Source: Paraburkholderia aromaticivorans
GTDB taxonomy: Bacteria > Pseudomonadota > Gammaproteobacteria > Burkholderiales > Burkholderiaceae
NCBI RefSeq assembly: GCF_012689525.1
Contig: NZ_CP051516.1
Location: 1,550,001-1,614,000 of the forward strand
Length of the DNA: 64,000 nucleotides
Reading direction: 5' to 3'
The notes beneath the pieces are model-generated. The model did not search any database and was not told the DNA's origin. It was given only the letters and a program-made list of their open reading frames with translations. The number at the start of each line of letters is the position of its first letter. The first letter of the stretch is position 1. Shown here piece by piece: positions 8,656 to 21,268 of this stretch. The position numbers and the translations under genes were made by a program.

Positions 8656-9891
8656 ATGAACGACCTGACAGTGACACGCCAGACCTTCGACGAAGTCATG
8701 GTGCCGGTGTTTTCGCCCGCCGCCTTCGTGCCGGATCGCGGTCTCGGCTCACGCGTCTGGGATACGCAAGGCCGCGACTATATCGACTTCGCCGGTGGCA
8801 TCGCCGTCACCGCTTTGGGCCATGCGCATCCTGAGTTGCTGAACGTGCTGCATGAGCAAGGCGGCAAGCTGTGGCACATCGGCAATGGTTACACCAACGA
8901 GCCGGTGCTGCGTCTCGCCAAACGCCTCGAAGACCTGACGTTCGCCGACCGCGCGTTCTTTGCCAACTCGGGCGCGGAAGCGAACGAGGCCGCGTTGAAG
9001 CTGGCGCGCCGCGTCGCGTTCGATCGCCACGGCGTCGACAAGGCGGAAATCATCTCGTTCACGCAGTCGTTCCATGGCCGCACGTTCTTCACGGTCAGCG
9101 TCGGCGGCCAGCCGAAATATTCGGAAGGCTTCGGCCCGGTGCCGGCCGGCATCACGCATCTGCCGTACAACGACATCGAAGCAGCAAAGAAAGCCATCGG
9201 CGCGCAAACCTGCGCGGTGATCGTCGAGCCGATTCAGGGCGAAGGCGGCGTCATCCCGGCGGATCCGGCGTTCCTGAAGGCGCTGCGCGAAGCCTGCGAT
9301 CAGCACGGCGCACTGCTGATTTTTGACGAAGTACAAACGGGTGTGGGCCGCAGCGGCTATTTCTACGCGTACGAGGAAACCGGCGTGACGCCGGACATCC
9401 TGACCACCGCCAAGGCGCTCGGCAATGGTTTCCCGATCGGCGCGATGCTGACCACCAACGAACTGGCCGCGCATTTCAAGGTCGGCGTGCATGGCACGAC
9501 ATACGGCGGCAATCCGCTCGGCTCGGCGATCGCTGAAAAGGTGGTCGAGCTGGTCAGCGATCCGAAGCTGCTCGAAGGCGTGCGCGCTCGCAGTGAAGCG
9601 TTGAAGGGCCATTTGGCGAAGCTCAACGAGCGCTTCGGCCTGTTCACGGAAGTGCGCGGCCGGGGTCTTCTGATCGGTGCGGAACTGACCGACGCATTCA
9701 AAGGCCGCGCGAAAGATTTCGTCACGGCAGCGGGTCAGCATGGCGTGATCATGCTGATGGCCGGCCCTGACGTGCTGCGTTTCGTGCCGTCGCTGATCAT
9801 GCCGCTCGACGACATGAACGAAGGCTTCGAGCGACTTGCCAAGGCCATCGAGAGCATTGTCGGCGCGAAGGCCGAAGCCGCATCGAACTGA
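8656..9891 (+). CDS. astC: Succinylornithine/acetylornithine transaminase AstC
   Basis: A 411-residue class III PLP aminotransferase. The visible motifs are [47 protein letters not shown] and the PLP-lysine region [17 protein letters not shown]. It transfers the amino group of N2-succinylornithine to 2-oxoglutarate in the arginine succinyltransferase pathway and often also acts in arginine synthesis on acetylornithine (ArgD activity). The ATG is preceded by a GAGG Shine-Dalgarno sequence. It opens the six-gene ast operon. The long 212-base leader before it is the likely site of ArgR-like control. Confidence 0.93.
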   Translation: MNDLTVTRQTFDEVMVPVFSPAAFVPDRGLGSRVWDTQGRDYIDFAGGIAVTALGHAHPELLNVLHEQGGKLWHIGNGYTNEPVLRLAKRLEDLTFADRAFFANSGAEANEAALKLARRVAFDRHGVDKAEIISFTQSFHGRTFFTVSVGGQPKYSEGFGPVPAGITHLPYNDIEAAKKAIGAQTCAVIVEPIQGEGGVIPADPAFLKALREACDQHGALLIFDEVQTGVGRSGYFYAYEETGVTPDILTTAKALGNGFPIGAMLTTNELAAHFKVGVHGTTYGGNPLGSAIAEKVVELVSDPKLLEGVRARSEALKGHLAKLNERFGLFTEVRGRGLLIGAELTDAFKGRAKDFVTAAGQHGVIMLMAGPDVLRFVPSLIMPLDDMNEGFERLAKAIESIVGAKAEAASN

Positions 9892-9929
9892 TCCAAGGCA
9901 TTGATCATGCGTCACATTCAACAGGAACG

Positions 9930-10987
9930 ATGATGCTCTTCGTACGCCCAGGCCGCCTCGCCGATCTCGACGCGCTCGAACATATGGCGCGCACCGCGCA
10001 ACCGGTGCTGCACTCCCTGCCGCACGACCGGCGTGCGCTCGAAGCGCGCGTTGCGTTGTCGGAAGACTCGTTTCGCGCGGAAGTCGATTTTCCGGGCGAG
10101 GAGTTCTACCTGTTCGTGCTCGAAGATGCGCAGAGCGGCAAGCTGATGGGCACGGCGAGTATCGTCGCCGCGGCCGGTTATTCGGACCCGTTCTACGCGT
10201 TTCGCAACGACGCGCTGATTCATGCGTCGCGCGAACTGCACGTGAACCGCAAGATTCACGCGCTGACCATGTCGCATGAGCTGACCGGCAAGAGCCGCCT
10301 CGCGGGCTATTACATCGATCCGTCGCTGCGTGGCGACGCTGCCGCGCATCTGATGTCGCGCGCGCGGATGATGTATATCGCCGCCAATCGCAAGCGCTTC
10401 ACGCCCGAGGTGTTCTCGCTGCTCCTCGGCGTGACTGACGAAAACGGCGTGTCGCCGTTCTGGGAAGCGGTGGGGCGCAAGTTCTTCGGCCGCGACTTCG
10501 CCGACATCGAGATCGAATCGGGCGGTCGCAGCCGCACGTTCATCGCCGAAGTGATGCCCACGTATCCGATCTATGTGCCGTTGCTGCCCGAGGCGGCGCA
10601 GCGCGTGCTCGGCGAGCCGGATTCGAAGGCCTTGCTCGCTTATGACATTCACCTCGAAGAAGGCTTCGAGACGGACCGATTCATCGACATCTTCGACGCG
10701 GGTCCGGTGTTGACCGCGCAAGTGGATCGCAGCGCCTGCGTGACGCGCAACGAAACACGCGTGGTGCACGAGATCAATGCGGCCGCTAACGGTTCGACGT
10801 ATCTGATCGCGCATAACGGCGCCGACGGCGAGTTCCGTTGCGTGCTCGGCGACCTGGCGGCCGGCAAGGAAGCCGGCGCGGCGTTGCCGCATGCGGCGCG
10901 TGCTGCGCTCGGCGTGGAAGAAGGCGACACGGTGCGCTGCGTGCCGCTGCACCAGCCGCATCAGGATGAACATTCGGGAGAGGCACG

Positions 10988-10991
<4 letters not shown>
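9930..10991 (+). CDS. aruF: Arginine N-succinyltransferase, alpha subunit (AruF)
   Basis: A 353-residue AstA-family protein. Recognisable blocks are VRPGRLADLDALEHMA at the start, SHELTGKSRLAGYYIDP in the middle and [18 protein letters not shown] near residue 250. It transfers succinyl from succinyl-CoA to arginine (and ornithine), the first step of the AST pathway, in the cytoplasm. Enterobacteria have a single AstA, whereas pseudomonads and burkholderias have two related subunits; the second follows at once with an ATGA overlap (10988-10991). The C-terminal ~15 residues are rich in His and acidic residues. Confidence 0.9.
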
Positions 10992-13485
<2,494 letters not shown>

Positions 13486-13494
13486 GGATCGACG

Positions 13495-14835
13495 ATGCAA
13501 GCCTCTGAAGCTAATTTCGACGGCCTGGTCGGCCCGACTCACAACTACGCGGGGCTCTCGTTCGGCAACGTCGCGTCGCAGAACAACGATAAGTCGATTG
13601 CGAATCCGAAGGCGGCGGCGCGGCAGGGCCTGCGCAAGATGAAGCAACTGGCCGATCTCGGCTTTCATCAGGGCGTGTTGCCGCCGCAGGAGCGTCCGTC
13701 GATGCGTCTGTTGCGCGATCTCGGTTTTTCCGGCGACGACGCGACCGTGATCGCGCGCGTGGCAAGAGACGCGCCCGAGTTGCTGGCCGCCGCGAGTTCG
13801 GCTTCGGCGATGTGGACTGCGAATGCGGCGACTGTGAGTCCGTCCGCGGATACGCACGACGGCCGCGTGCACTTCACGCCGGCCAATCTGTGCAGCAAGC
13901 TGCATCGCGCGATCGAACATGAGTCGACGCGCCGCACGCTGGGCGCTATTTTCAACGACACCGACCGCTTCGTGGTGCACGAGGCGCTGCCGGGCACGCC
14001 CGCGCTCGGCGACGAAGGCGCAGCGAATCACACGCGCTTTTGCGCGGACTATGCGGCACGTGGCGTCGAATTCTTCGTGTATGGGCGCAGCGAGTATCGT
14101 CGCGGGCCGGAGCCGAAGCGCTTCCCGGCACGTCAAACCTTCGAAGCGAGCCGTGCGGTCGCGCATCGTCATGGCCTTGCTGAGGCGGCGACGGTTTATG
14201 CGCAGCAGAATCCCGACGTGATCGACGCGGGCGTGTTCCATAACGACGTGATCGCGGTCGGCAATCGCAATACGCTGTTCTGTCATCAACTGGCGTTCGT
14301 CGAACAGAACGCGGTGTACGACGAATTGCGCTCGAAGCTCACTGGCCTGAAAGCGGACTTCAACGTGATCGAAGTGCCGGACGCGCAGGTGAGCGTGGCC
14401 GACGCCGTCACGTCGTATCTGTTCAACAGCCAGCTGCTGACGCGCCCGGACGGCAAGCAGGTGCTGGTGGTGCCGCAGGAATGCCGCGAAAACCCGCGCG
14501 TGGCCGCATATCTCGACGATCTGGCGTCGCATGCGGGCCCGATCGACGACGTGCTGGTGTTCGATCTGCGCGAAAGCATGAAGAACGGCGGCGGCCCGGC
14601 GTGTCTGCGTCTGCGCGTCGTACTCGACGACGCGGAGCGCGCGGCGGTCACGCAAGGCGTGTGGATCAACGACACGTTGTTCGGCCGTCTGGATGCGTGG
14701 ATCGAAAAACATTATCGCGACCGCCTCGCGCCGGCCGATCTGACCGATCCGCAATTGCTCGCCGAGTCGCGCACCGCGCTCGACGAACTGACGCAGATTC
14801 TCGGCTTGGGTTCGCTGTATGACTTCCAGCGCTGA
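13495..14835 (+). CDS. astB: N-succinylarginine dihydrolase AstB
   Basis: A 446-residue enzyme that hydrolyses N2-succinylarginine to succinylornithine, CO2 and two ammonia. It belongs to the pentein fold. Family-typical text is [19 protein letters not shown] at the N-terminus, [12 protein letters not shown] (the catalytic His region) at about 248 and [15 protein letters not shown] near 365, which carries the conserved NGGGPACLR signature. It follows astD by 9 bases and overlaps astE by 17 bases. Confidence 0.93.
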   Translation: MQASEANFDGLVGPTHNYAGLSFGNVASQNNDKSIANPKAAARQGLRKMKQLADLGFHQGVLPPQERPSMRLLRDLGFSGDDATVIARVARDAPELLAAASSASAMWTANAATVSPSADTHDGRVHFTPANLCSKLHRAIEHESTRRTLGAIFNDTDRFVVHEALPGTPALGDEGAANHTRFCADYAARGVEFFVYGRSEYRRGPEPKRFPARQTFEASRAVAHRHGLAEAATVYAQQNPDVIDAGVFHNDVIAVGNRNTLFCHQLAFVEQNAVYDELRSKLTGLKADFNVIEVPDAQVSVADAVTSYLFNSQLLTRPDGKQVLVVPQECRENPRVAAYLDDLASHAGPIDDVLVFDLRESMKNGGGPACLRLRVVLDDAERAAVTQGVWINDTLFGRLDAWIEKHYRDRLAPADLTDPQLLAESRTALDELTQILGLGSLYDFQR

Positions 14836-15871
14836 GCGCGATATGCCGGTTTCGCTGCTCGACGATTTCCTCGCCTACACGCTGGCAGGCACGCGGCCGG
14901 CCGCGAGTGAAGCACAAGGCACGTGTGCCGGCGGCGTGCGCTGGTCGTGGCTGGACGACGGCGTGCTGCTGATGGAACCGGCGGCGCAGGAAGAGAGCGT
15001 GCGCAGTGTGCTAGTCTCCGCCGGCGTGCACGGCGACGAAACCGCGCCGATCGAACTGCTGGCGTTTCTGGTGCGCGACATCGCACGGGGCACAGCCGCG
15101 CTGACTTGCCGCCTGCTGGTGATTCTCGGCAACGTCGACGCCATGCGCGACGCGTGCCGTTATCGCGACGATGATCTGAACCGCCTTTTCAGCGGCCGTC
15201 ATCTGCAAGTGCCGCAGAGTTACGAAGCACCGCGTGCCGCTGCGCTCGAACAGGCTGCGACGCAATTCTTCGCGGCAGCATCGAGCGAGCCCGGCGCGCG
15301 TTGGCATATCGACATGCACACGGCGATCCGCGCGTCCGCCTTCGAACAGTTCGCGTTGGTGCCGCATACCGGCAAGCCGTTTTCGCGCGCGATGTTCGAA
15401 TGGCTCGGCGAGGCGCATATTAGTGCGGTGCTGTTGCACACCACCAAGGGCAATACGTATTCGCATTTCACCGCGCAGGCGTGCGGCGCTGAAGCGTGCA
15501 CGCTGGAACTCGGCAAGGTGCGTCCGTTCGGTCAGAACGATCTGACGCGTTTCGCCGGCGCCGATCACGCGGTGCGTCACCTGCTGGCCGGCATGCGTGG
15601 CGACGTGCAGGGGACTATGCCGCGGGCGTTCACGGTCATCGATCAGATCACCAAGCAAAGCGATGCGTTCGAATTGCTGGTCGCCGCCGATGTGGCGAAT
15701 TTCACGCCGTTCGCAAAAGACACCGTGCTCGCGCGCGACGGCGAGTACCGTTATGTCGTGCAGCACGGCGAGGAACGGCTCGTGTTCCCGAACGCGACCG
15801 TCAAGCCCGGTTTGCGCGCCGGCTTGATGGTCATCGAGACGACGCAGGACACGCTGTCGAAACTCGTGTAG
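14819..15871 (+). CDS. astE: Succinylglutamate desuccinylase AstE
   Basis: A 350-residue zinc carboxypeptidase-like (AstE/aspartoacylase) enzyme. The zinc ligands are in [11 protein letters not shown] (His and Glu) and in HIDMHTAIR further on. It releases succinate and glutamate from N-succinylglutamate, completing the pathway. The ATG at 14819 overlaps the astB end; an alternative in-frame ATG at 14843 would remove eight residues. It is the last gene of the operon and is followed by a perfect inverted-repeat terminator. Confidence 0.92.
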   Translation: MTSSAERDMPVSLLDDFLAYTLAGTRPAASEAQGTCAGGVRWSWLDDGVLLMEPAAQEESVRSVLVSAGVHGDETAPIELLAFLVRDIARGTAALTCRLLVILGNVDAMRDACRYRDDDLNRLFSGRHLQVPQSYEAPRAAALEQAATQFFAAASSEPGARWHIDMHTAIRASAFEQFALVPHTGKPFSRAMFEWLGEAHISAVLLHTTKGNTYSHFTAQACGAEACTLELGKVRPFGQNDLTRFAGADHAVRHLLAGMRGDVQGTMPRAFTVIDQITKQSDAFELLVAADVANFTPFAKDTVLARDGEYRYVVQHGEERLVFPNATVKPGLRAGLMVIETTQDTLSKLV

Positions 15872-15888
15872 TTCACCACGCAAGACCG

Positions 15889-15920
15889 AAAACGTTGCGC
15901 GCCAAGACGCGCAACGTTTT
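15889..15920. terminator. Bidirectional terminator between astE and the GST gene
   Basis: AAAACGTTGCGCG (15889-15901) and CGCGCAACGTTTT (15908-15920) form a perfect 13-base stem with a 6-base loop, A-rich on one side and T-rich on the other. It lies between two convergent genes and can serve both strands. Confidence 0.85.
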
Positions 15921-15936
15921 CAGCGCGCGAGGTCGC

Positions 15937-16557
15937 TTAAGCCGCATTCGCGCGGAGCAAGCCTTCCGCCACCATCGCCTCACGCACCCTCGGTCGTCCC
16001 GCAACGCGCTCCAGATACGCCTCCAGCTTCGGATAAGCGCCGAGATCGATCGACAGCATGCGTGCCCAACTCAGCACGGTGAACGCATACGCATCGGCGA
16101 CCGAGAACTGTCCCGTCAGATAGTCGCGCGCCGCAAGCACACGTTCCAGTTCACCAAAACGCGTGGCGAGTTTCGTGCGGCATTCGGCCTTCGTCGATTC
16201 GGCCGTCTCCTGATGCCAGAGCCACGGACTGAACGTCTTGTGCAATTCCGTGCTGATATACGTGAGCCATCGGAGCGCTTCGAGCCGCTGCGGCGAACCC
16301 GCGGGCGGCAGCAAATCCGACTCGGGCGCAAGATCGGCGACGTATTGCAGCAGCGCTGCGCCTTCGGTGTGGCGCGAGCCATCGGCGAATTCGAGCAGGG
16401 GCACATAGCCGCGCGGCGAGATCGCGTAATAGTCGTCGCCGTTGGCGAGCTGGTGCGTTTGCAGATTGACCTTGATGCCTTCGAAGTCGAGGTCCGCTTC
16501 ACGCAATACAATGTGAACCGCCAACGAACAGGCGCCCGGCGAGTAATAGAGTTTCAT
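15937..16557 (-). CDS. Glutathione S-transferase (GstA-like)
   Basis: A 206-residue cytosolic GST. An N-terminal thioredoxin-like domain begins MKLYYSPGACSLAVHIVLRE and includes NPRGYVP-type text (SPRGYVPLLEF) and a DGSRHTEGAALLQYVAD glutathione-binding stretch. An all-helical C-terminal domain with LTGQFSVADAYAFTVL follows. The SPGACS motif is typical of bacterial beta-class GSTs. Substrate unknown. It is divergent from a LysR regulator, which may control it, and convergent with astE. The frame stays open beyond its start codon, but that extension is antisense to other genes. Confidence 0.9.
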   Translation of the reverse strand: MKLYYSPGACSLAVHIVLREADLDFEGIKVNLQTHQLANGDDYYAISPRGYVPLLEFADGSRHTEGAALLQYVADLAPESDLLPPAGSPQRLEALRWLTYISTELHKTFSPWLWHQETAESTKAECRTKLATRFGELERVLAARDYLTGQFSVADAYAFTVLSWARMLSIDLGAYPKLEAYLERVAGRPRVREAMVAEGLLRANAA

Positions 16558-16683
16558 GTTTTCACCGCTATAGATGAGGATGAAGTCCCGGCAGATGCCG
16601 GTGGCAAAGCTCGTCGGCCGACAAGTCCATGTGGTAAAAGTAGCTCGGATCGCATTTGGAATAAACAGGCGGCTTGCCAAACC

Positions 16684-17592
16684 ATGCGTGCAAAAACGCA
16701 ATACGAACTGACTTCGGCGGATACGCAGACCATTCTCGCGCTGGTGCGCGCCGGCACGCTGGCGGAAGCCGCGCAGCGTTTGGGTATCGACGCCTCCACT
16801 ATCTTTCGCTCGGTGCAGCGGATCGAACGCGGGCTGGGACAACGTCTGTTCGAGCGCTCGCGCAGCGGCTATCGCGCCACGCCGCTCGGCGCGCAACTGG
16901 CGCGGCATGCCGAGCGCATCGAAAGCGAACTCGCGGCGGCGCGCTCCACGGTGCAGGCAAGCAGCGACCGCGTGTCCGGCAGCGTCCACGTGACGACCAC
17001 CGATACTGTGCTGTACGGCCTCGTGTTGCCTGCGCTGCATGATTTCGCGGCGCTGCATCCGGCGTTGTCGTTCGAACTGACCGCGACCAACAGTCTCGCG
17101 AGTCTTACCAAACGCGATGCCGATATTGCCGTGCGCGCCACGCGCCGCGCGCCGGATCATCTGGTCGGCAAGCACGTGGGGCCGCTGCGTATCGCGGTGT
17201 TTGCCGCCAAGGGCAGCGGCATCCATGCGAGCGATGTCGATACACTGGCGCGCTGCGACTGGGCGGCACCGGACGCCTCGCTCGGCGATCATCCTTCGGT
17301 GCTGTGGCGCAAGCGTCATTGCCCGACGGTCGAGCCGCGCTACAAGACCAACAGCGTGATGGCGGTGTTCGAACTGGTGGTGCGCGGTTTCGGCGTCGGC
17401 ATCTTTCCGACCTTTCTCGCACGCGGCCGCGACGATCTCGTGCAATTGACGCCGCCGCTCGATGAAGCCGAGTCGCAGGTGTGGGTGCTTGCGCATCCGG
17501 AGTCCCGTCATTTGCCGCATGTGGCTGCCGTCTATACGCATCTGTCGCAGCAACTCAGCGGCGATTTTGCAGCCGGCGACGGTGCGCGCTAA
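16684..17592 (+). CDS. LysR-family transcriptional regulator
   Basis: A 302-residue LTTR. The helix-turn-helix spans about residues 20-65 (TLAEAAQRLGIDASTIFRSVQ, then LGQRLFERSRSGY). A periplasmic-binding-like effector domain of the AaeR/DmlR subgroup follows (VRATRRAPDHLVGKHVGPLRIAVFAAKG). The ATG at 16684 gives the standard length; the same frame is open far upstream but only as antisense. Its divergent partner is the GST gene. The next gene downstream is an amino-acid-binding protein. The effector is unknown. Confidence 0.88.
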   Translation: MRAKTQYELTSADTQTILALVRAGTLAEAAQRLGIDASTIFRSVQRIERGLGQRLFERSRSGYRATPLGAQLARHAERIESELAAARSTVQASSDRVSGSVHVTTTDTVLYGLVLPALHDFAALHPALSFELTATNSLASLTKRDADIAVRATRRAPDHLVGKHVGPLRIAVFAAKGSGIHASDVDTLARCDWAAPDASLGDHPSVLWRKRHCPTVEPRYKTNSVMAVFELVVRGFGVGIFPTFLARGRDDLVQLTPPLDEAESQVWVLAHPESRHLPHVAAVYTHLSQQLSGDFAAGDGAR

Positions 17593-17838
17593 CGCGTTCG
17601 GCTTTGCCTGAGCGCGACAGCCAATTACACATTCAAGCGTGGGCTCGCGGCGTTCGTTGCATAACGCGCCACGCGGCGCGCCCGCAGGCACGGCAGACGG
17701 AGCCTGTACAATCGCGGCCCCGCGGCTGTTGCGCTGCACCACAGCGGCCGCACGAGTTTGAATCGCAATTTTGGCGCGGCAATCATGCTTGCCCGGATTC
17801 GGCTCCGTCTTATTCAATACCGTAGAGGAACACCCGTA

Positions 17839-18633
17839 ATGAAGATGAATTGGCGAAACATGGCTGCGCTCGCGCTGTTCGCAGCGGCGTCGGCCACGGC
17901 CGGCACCGCATCGGCTGCCGATATCAAGGAAGTGCACTTCGGCGTCGAGGCGTCGTATGCGCCGTTCGAATCGAAGTCGCCGTCGGGCGAGTTGCAAGGT
18001 TTCGACATCGACGTCGGCAATGCCGTGTGCGCGAAGCTGAAGGCCAAATGCGTGTGGGTCGAGAACTCGTTCGACGGTCTGATCCCGGCCTTGCAGGCGC
18101 GCAAGTTCAACGCCATCAACTCGGACATGACGATCACGGATCAGCGCCGTCAGGCGGTCGACTTCACCGATCCGATCTACACGATCCCGAATCAGATGAT
18201 CGCGAAGAAGGGCAGCGGTCTGCTGCCGACGCCGGCTTCGCTCAAGGGCAAGCATGTCGGCGTGCTGCAAGGCACGATTCAGGAAACCTACGCGAAGGCG
18301 CGTTGGGCGCCGGCCGGCGTCGATGTCGTGCCGTATCAGACGCAGGACCAGATTTACGCCGACCTCGCTTCGGGGCGTCTCGACGCCGCGTTCCAGGACG
18401 CGGAAGCGGCCTCGAAGGGCTTTCTGAAGAAGCCGCAAGGCGCGGGCTTCGAGTTCGCCGGTCCGGCCGTCAGCGACGAGAAACTGCTCGGCGCGGGCGT
18501 CGGCTTCGGCATCCGCAAGGGCGACAAGGCCTTGAAGGACGCGCTGAACCAGGCGCTCAAGGAACTGAAGGCGGACGGCACGATCGACCGTTTCGCCGCC
18601 AAGTACTTCGACGTGAAGGTGGTGTTGAAGTAA
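17839..18633 (+). CDS. Lysine/arginine/ornithine/histidine ABC transporter substrate-binding protein
   Basis: A 264-residue periplasmic binding protein with signal peptide cleaved after ASA at about residue 25. Family 3 binding-protein text includes FGVEASYAPFESKSPSGELQGFDIDVG, AINSDMTITDQRRQAVDFTDPIY and the C-terminal ADGTIDRFAAKYF. The start ATG follows AGAGGAA. There are no permease genes adjacent. The best partner is HisQMP at 5-7.4 kb, separated by the ast operon. Specificity for basic amino acids is inferred from the family and this context. Confidence 0.9.
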   Translation: MKMNWRNMAALALFAAASATAGTASAADIKEVHFGVEASYAPFESKSPSGELQGFDIDVGNAVCAKLKAKCVWVENSFDGLIPALQARKFNAINSDMTITDQRRQAVDFTDPIYTIPNQMIAKKGSGLLPTPASLKGKHVGVLQGTIQETYAKARWAPAGVDVVPYQTQDQIYADLASGRLDAAFQDAEAASKGFLKKPQGAGFEFAGPAVSDEKLLGAGVGFGIRKGDKALKDALNQALKELKADGTIDRFAAKYFDVKVVLK

Positions 18634-18668
18634 CGCGCGTCTTGCGCGATTCGTTTTAGATGATGCAG

Positions 18669-18690
18669 ACGGCCGCTGATTGCGGCCGTT
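18669..18690. terminator. Hairpin between convergent genes
   Basis: ACGGCCGC and GCGGCCGT pair across TGATT, followed by TTTGCATTT. The 8-base GC-rich stem with a short T tract is a plausible terminator for the binding protein gene. Confidence 0.55.
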
Positions 18691-18727
18691 TGCATTTGAA
18701 GCGGCGCGAGCGGCGAGCGCTATCTCA

Positions 18728-19486
18728 TCAACGCACGTTCGCTTCCGGCTGATCGAGATAATCGAACACCACTTCGCCGAGACCGAGCGTCAGATCGGCA
18801 AGCAGATGACGCGCTTCGACGATTTCCAGCACCGGCAATTCCGCGACCGGCGCGAGCGCGTGCGGCGCCAGTTCGAGTGCGGCCGGGCCGGTCCATGCGC
18901 CTTTCAGATCGATGTCCTGCAGGTAGTAGCGCACCAGCTCGCAGATACGCGGCGTGCCGTCCACGTGCGGAATCACCTTGAGCAGGAAGTTCGGCGTTTC
19001 GAGGCGCTTTTTCTGCTGCGCCAGATCGAGCTGCCGGTGCTTGTAGCCCATCGTGCCGGTGGCGATGCGCACCGGGCCGTAGTCGAGCGTGCCGACCAGC
19101 GTGTCGGTATGGACGGAGAGCACCGGGTTCGCGAGCTTCTTCGGAAAACCCCACAGTTCGCGGCCGCCGGCGATCGGCGGGTGGTCGTCCAGATACATGG
19201 CCAGCGTGTAGCCGCCCGCCACGCCCTTGTACGACACCGGGATCACCTGGCCGCTTTCCGTGTAGTCGCCGAAACCCGTCGAATCCGGCATGCGGATGAA
19301 CTCGTAATGCACCAGCGGCTCGCCAATCTCGAGCGGCTCGGGCACCACGGCGCGCAGTTTGTCCGGATCAGTGCGGTAGGTGATGATCAGAAATTCGCGG
19401 TTGATGAACCGGTACGGGCCCATGGGGAATGCCGGGCTCGTGATCGGCATGGCGAAGGCATTTGACAACACGCTTTTGACGTCCAT
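18728..19486 (-). CDS. adc: Acetoacetate decarboxylase
   Basis: A 252-residue acetoacetate decarboxylase. The active-site region [14 protein letters not shown] holds the Schiff-base lysine and its neighbour. The N-terminal [21 protein letters not shown] is typical of the family. It converts acetoacetate to acetone and CO2 in the cytoplasm. It is encoded alone on the minus strand, with a 263-base gap to the divergent signalling gene. No beta-hydroxybutyrate or CoA-transferase genes are adjacent, so the pathway context is unclear. Confidence 0.92.
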   Translation of the reverse strand: MDVKSVLSNAFAMPITSPAFPMGPYRFINREFLIITYRTDPDKLRAVVPEPLEIGEPLVHYEFIRMPDSTGFGDYTESGQVIPVSYKGVAGGYTLAMYLDDHPPIAGGRELWGFPKKLANPVLSVHTDTLVGTLDYGPVRIATGTMGYKHRQLDLAQQKKRLETPNFLLKVIPHVDGTPRICELVRYYLQDIDLKGAWTGPAALELAPHALAPVAELPVLEIVEARHLLADLTLGLGEVVFDYLDQPEANVR

Positions 19487-19749
19487 GTTTTTCCTAAGTG
19501 GTTAAACGCGGTGGGAACGCTTCTGCACTGCACAAGAGTATCGGCGATTTTGCGCAGGGTCGCTTTCAGACGTGTCTCCAATTATTTCCAGATATTGCTT
19601 CATAGACGTGTCCGGGCATGGCGGCCTGAGCTAAAATCGGCGAGCGCACCGCAGGCGCCACGGGCTTCACGCCAGGGCCGCGCACTGACGGTGCAGCGAA
19701 AACCAAATACAGCAGTAAGCGCCTGGGCGGCGCTTAGCGGGGGAGTGCA

Positions 19750-21132
19750 ATGACCACCATCGCAATCGAGAACCCGGGCCGGACGGGCCAAACGGGTGCA
19801 CAGGACGACGCGCAACTGAATGCCAGCTTCGCGCGGCAACCGATTCTGAATCGGGACGGCATGCTGTGCGGCTACGAGATCAAGGTGCGTGCACCGGAAT
19901 GGCCCGCGGAGACGGCGGACGCCGCGCGTGCCGCCGGGCATGAGAACAGCGAGGCCGATGCCAACGCGTCGGGCCGCGCGCCCGATCCGGCGCAACGCGT
20001 GGCGCGAGCCATCCTTCACGGCCTGCTTCAGGGCAATGTGCGCGGCGCGCTGACCGGGCATCCGGCCTATGTCGACGTCAGCCGCGAGATGCTATTCGAC
20101 GACGCGATCCTGCGGCTGCCCGCCGAGCGCTTCATGCTCGAATTGGCGCCCACCATCGAGATCGACGAGGCGCTGGTGGCGCGCATCGTCCAGTTGCATG
20201 GGCGCCGCTATCGCTTCGTGCTCGACGAGGTGACCCAGCCCAACGAAGCCTTCGCCAAACTGCTGCCTTACGCCGAAGTCGTCAAGATCGATTTCATGCA
20301 CGCGCCGCGCGCGCTGCTGCCGAAACTGGCGAGCGTGCTCAAGTCGGCGGGCAAGCTGCTGGTCGCCTCGGGCATCGACGCGCAAGCCGATTTCGAAACG
20401 GCCCACGGACTCGGCTTCGATCGCTTCCAGGGTTACTTCTTCGCGCGCGTGCAGACTTCGGCGACGCGCCGCGTCAGCGCGCCACGCCATGCCTTGCTGA
20501 ACCTGCTGCAACTGCTCTCGGGCGATCCGACCGTCGCGCAGCTCGAAGCCGAACTGAAGCTGAATCCGGTGCTGGTGATGCATCTGATGAAGCTCGCCAA
20601 TTCGAGCGGTCTTGCCCTCGGCCATAAGGTCACGACGCTGCGCGACGCGATCAACGCAACCGGCACCAACCGCATCGCGCGCTGGACGCAGCTGCTGCTC
20701 TATGCCGACGGCCGCAAGGTCGCCCTCGAGGACGATCCCTTGCTGCAACTCGCCGCGACTCGCGCGCGCTTTATGGAACTGGCGATCGAGCGCCTGCCCG
20801 AAGCCGGCCGCGACGAAGCCGATGCGGCGTTTCTGACCGGCGTGTTTTCGTTCGTCGACGCGGTGTTCGGCGGCTCGCTCGAAAGCACTTTGAACGTGCT
20901 GACGTTGTCGCGTCCGATCCAGGCGGGCATCCTGCATCGACAGGGCGTGCTGGGGTTGCTGCTGACCGCGGTCGAAGCGCTCGAACGCGGCGCGTGGGAT
21001 GAGATCGACACGCTGTGCGAACGCTTGCAGCCGTTGACGGTGGACGAGGTCGCGGAACTGGGTCTGGCGGCCGGCGCGTGGGCCGGTGTCGCGGACCGTA
21101 GCGCGCAAGGGCTGGAAAGAATCGAGGATTGA
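19750..21132 (+). CDS. EAL-HDOD signalling protein, EAL site degenerate
   Basis: A 460-residue protein with a divergent EAL domain (about residues 25-230, starting FARQPILNRDGMLCGYEIKVRA) and an HDOD domain (about 245-430, starting ALLNLLQLLSGDPTVAQLEAELKLNPVLVM). EAL phosphodiesterases need an Asn (usually N-x-S) and paired Asp (DDFG). Here those positions read YVDVSRE and LDEVTQ, so c-di-GMP hydrolysis is unlikely and a binding or scaffold role is more probable. An inserted Ala/Glu-rich loop occurs near residues 55-75. A paralogue with better conservation lies at 24945. Confidence 0.85.
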   Translation: MTTIAIENPGRTGQTGAQDDAQLNASFARQPILNRDGMLCGYEIKVRAPEWPAETADAARAAGHENSEADANASGRAPDPAQRVARAILHGLLQGNVRGALTGHPAYVDVSREMLFDDAILRLPAERFMLELAPTIEIDEALVARIVQLHGRRYRFVLDEVTQPNEAFAKLLPYAEVVKIDFMHAPRALLPKLASVLKSAGKLLVASGIDAQADFETAHGLGFDRFQGYFFARVQTSATRRVSAPRHALLNLLQLLSGDPTVAQLEAELKLNPVLVMHLMKLANSSGLALGHKVTTLRDAINATGTNRIARWTQLLLYADGRKVALEDDPLLQLAATRARFMELAIERLPEAGRDEADAAFLTGVFSFVDAVFGGSLESTLNVLTLSRPIQAGILHRQGVLGLLLTAVEALERGAWDEIDTLCERLQPLTVDEVAELGLAAGAWAGVADRSAQGLERIED

Positions 21133-21268
21133 GATCAGTGATTCGGCCGGAGACCGCGGCATGCCCAGGCATGGCGGTCCCCGCGGATTAACTCGACTTC
21201 AATTTGACGTAGGGCAAATACAGAACAGGGGAGAATGAAGCGTCGTGATCAACGATCACGCCAGGTCT

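Noticed and set aside
15496..16683. N-terminal extension of the LysR regulator frame over the astE end and GST gene
   Set aside because: It is antisense or out of frame with known genes; the ATG at 16684 gives the normal family start.
16558..18438. Long upstream extension of the GST frame on the minus strand
   Set aside because: The GST begins naturally at 16557 (MKLYYSPGACS); the extension is antisense to LysR and the binding protein.
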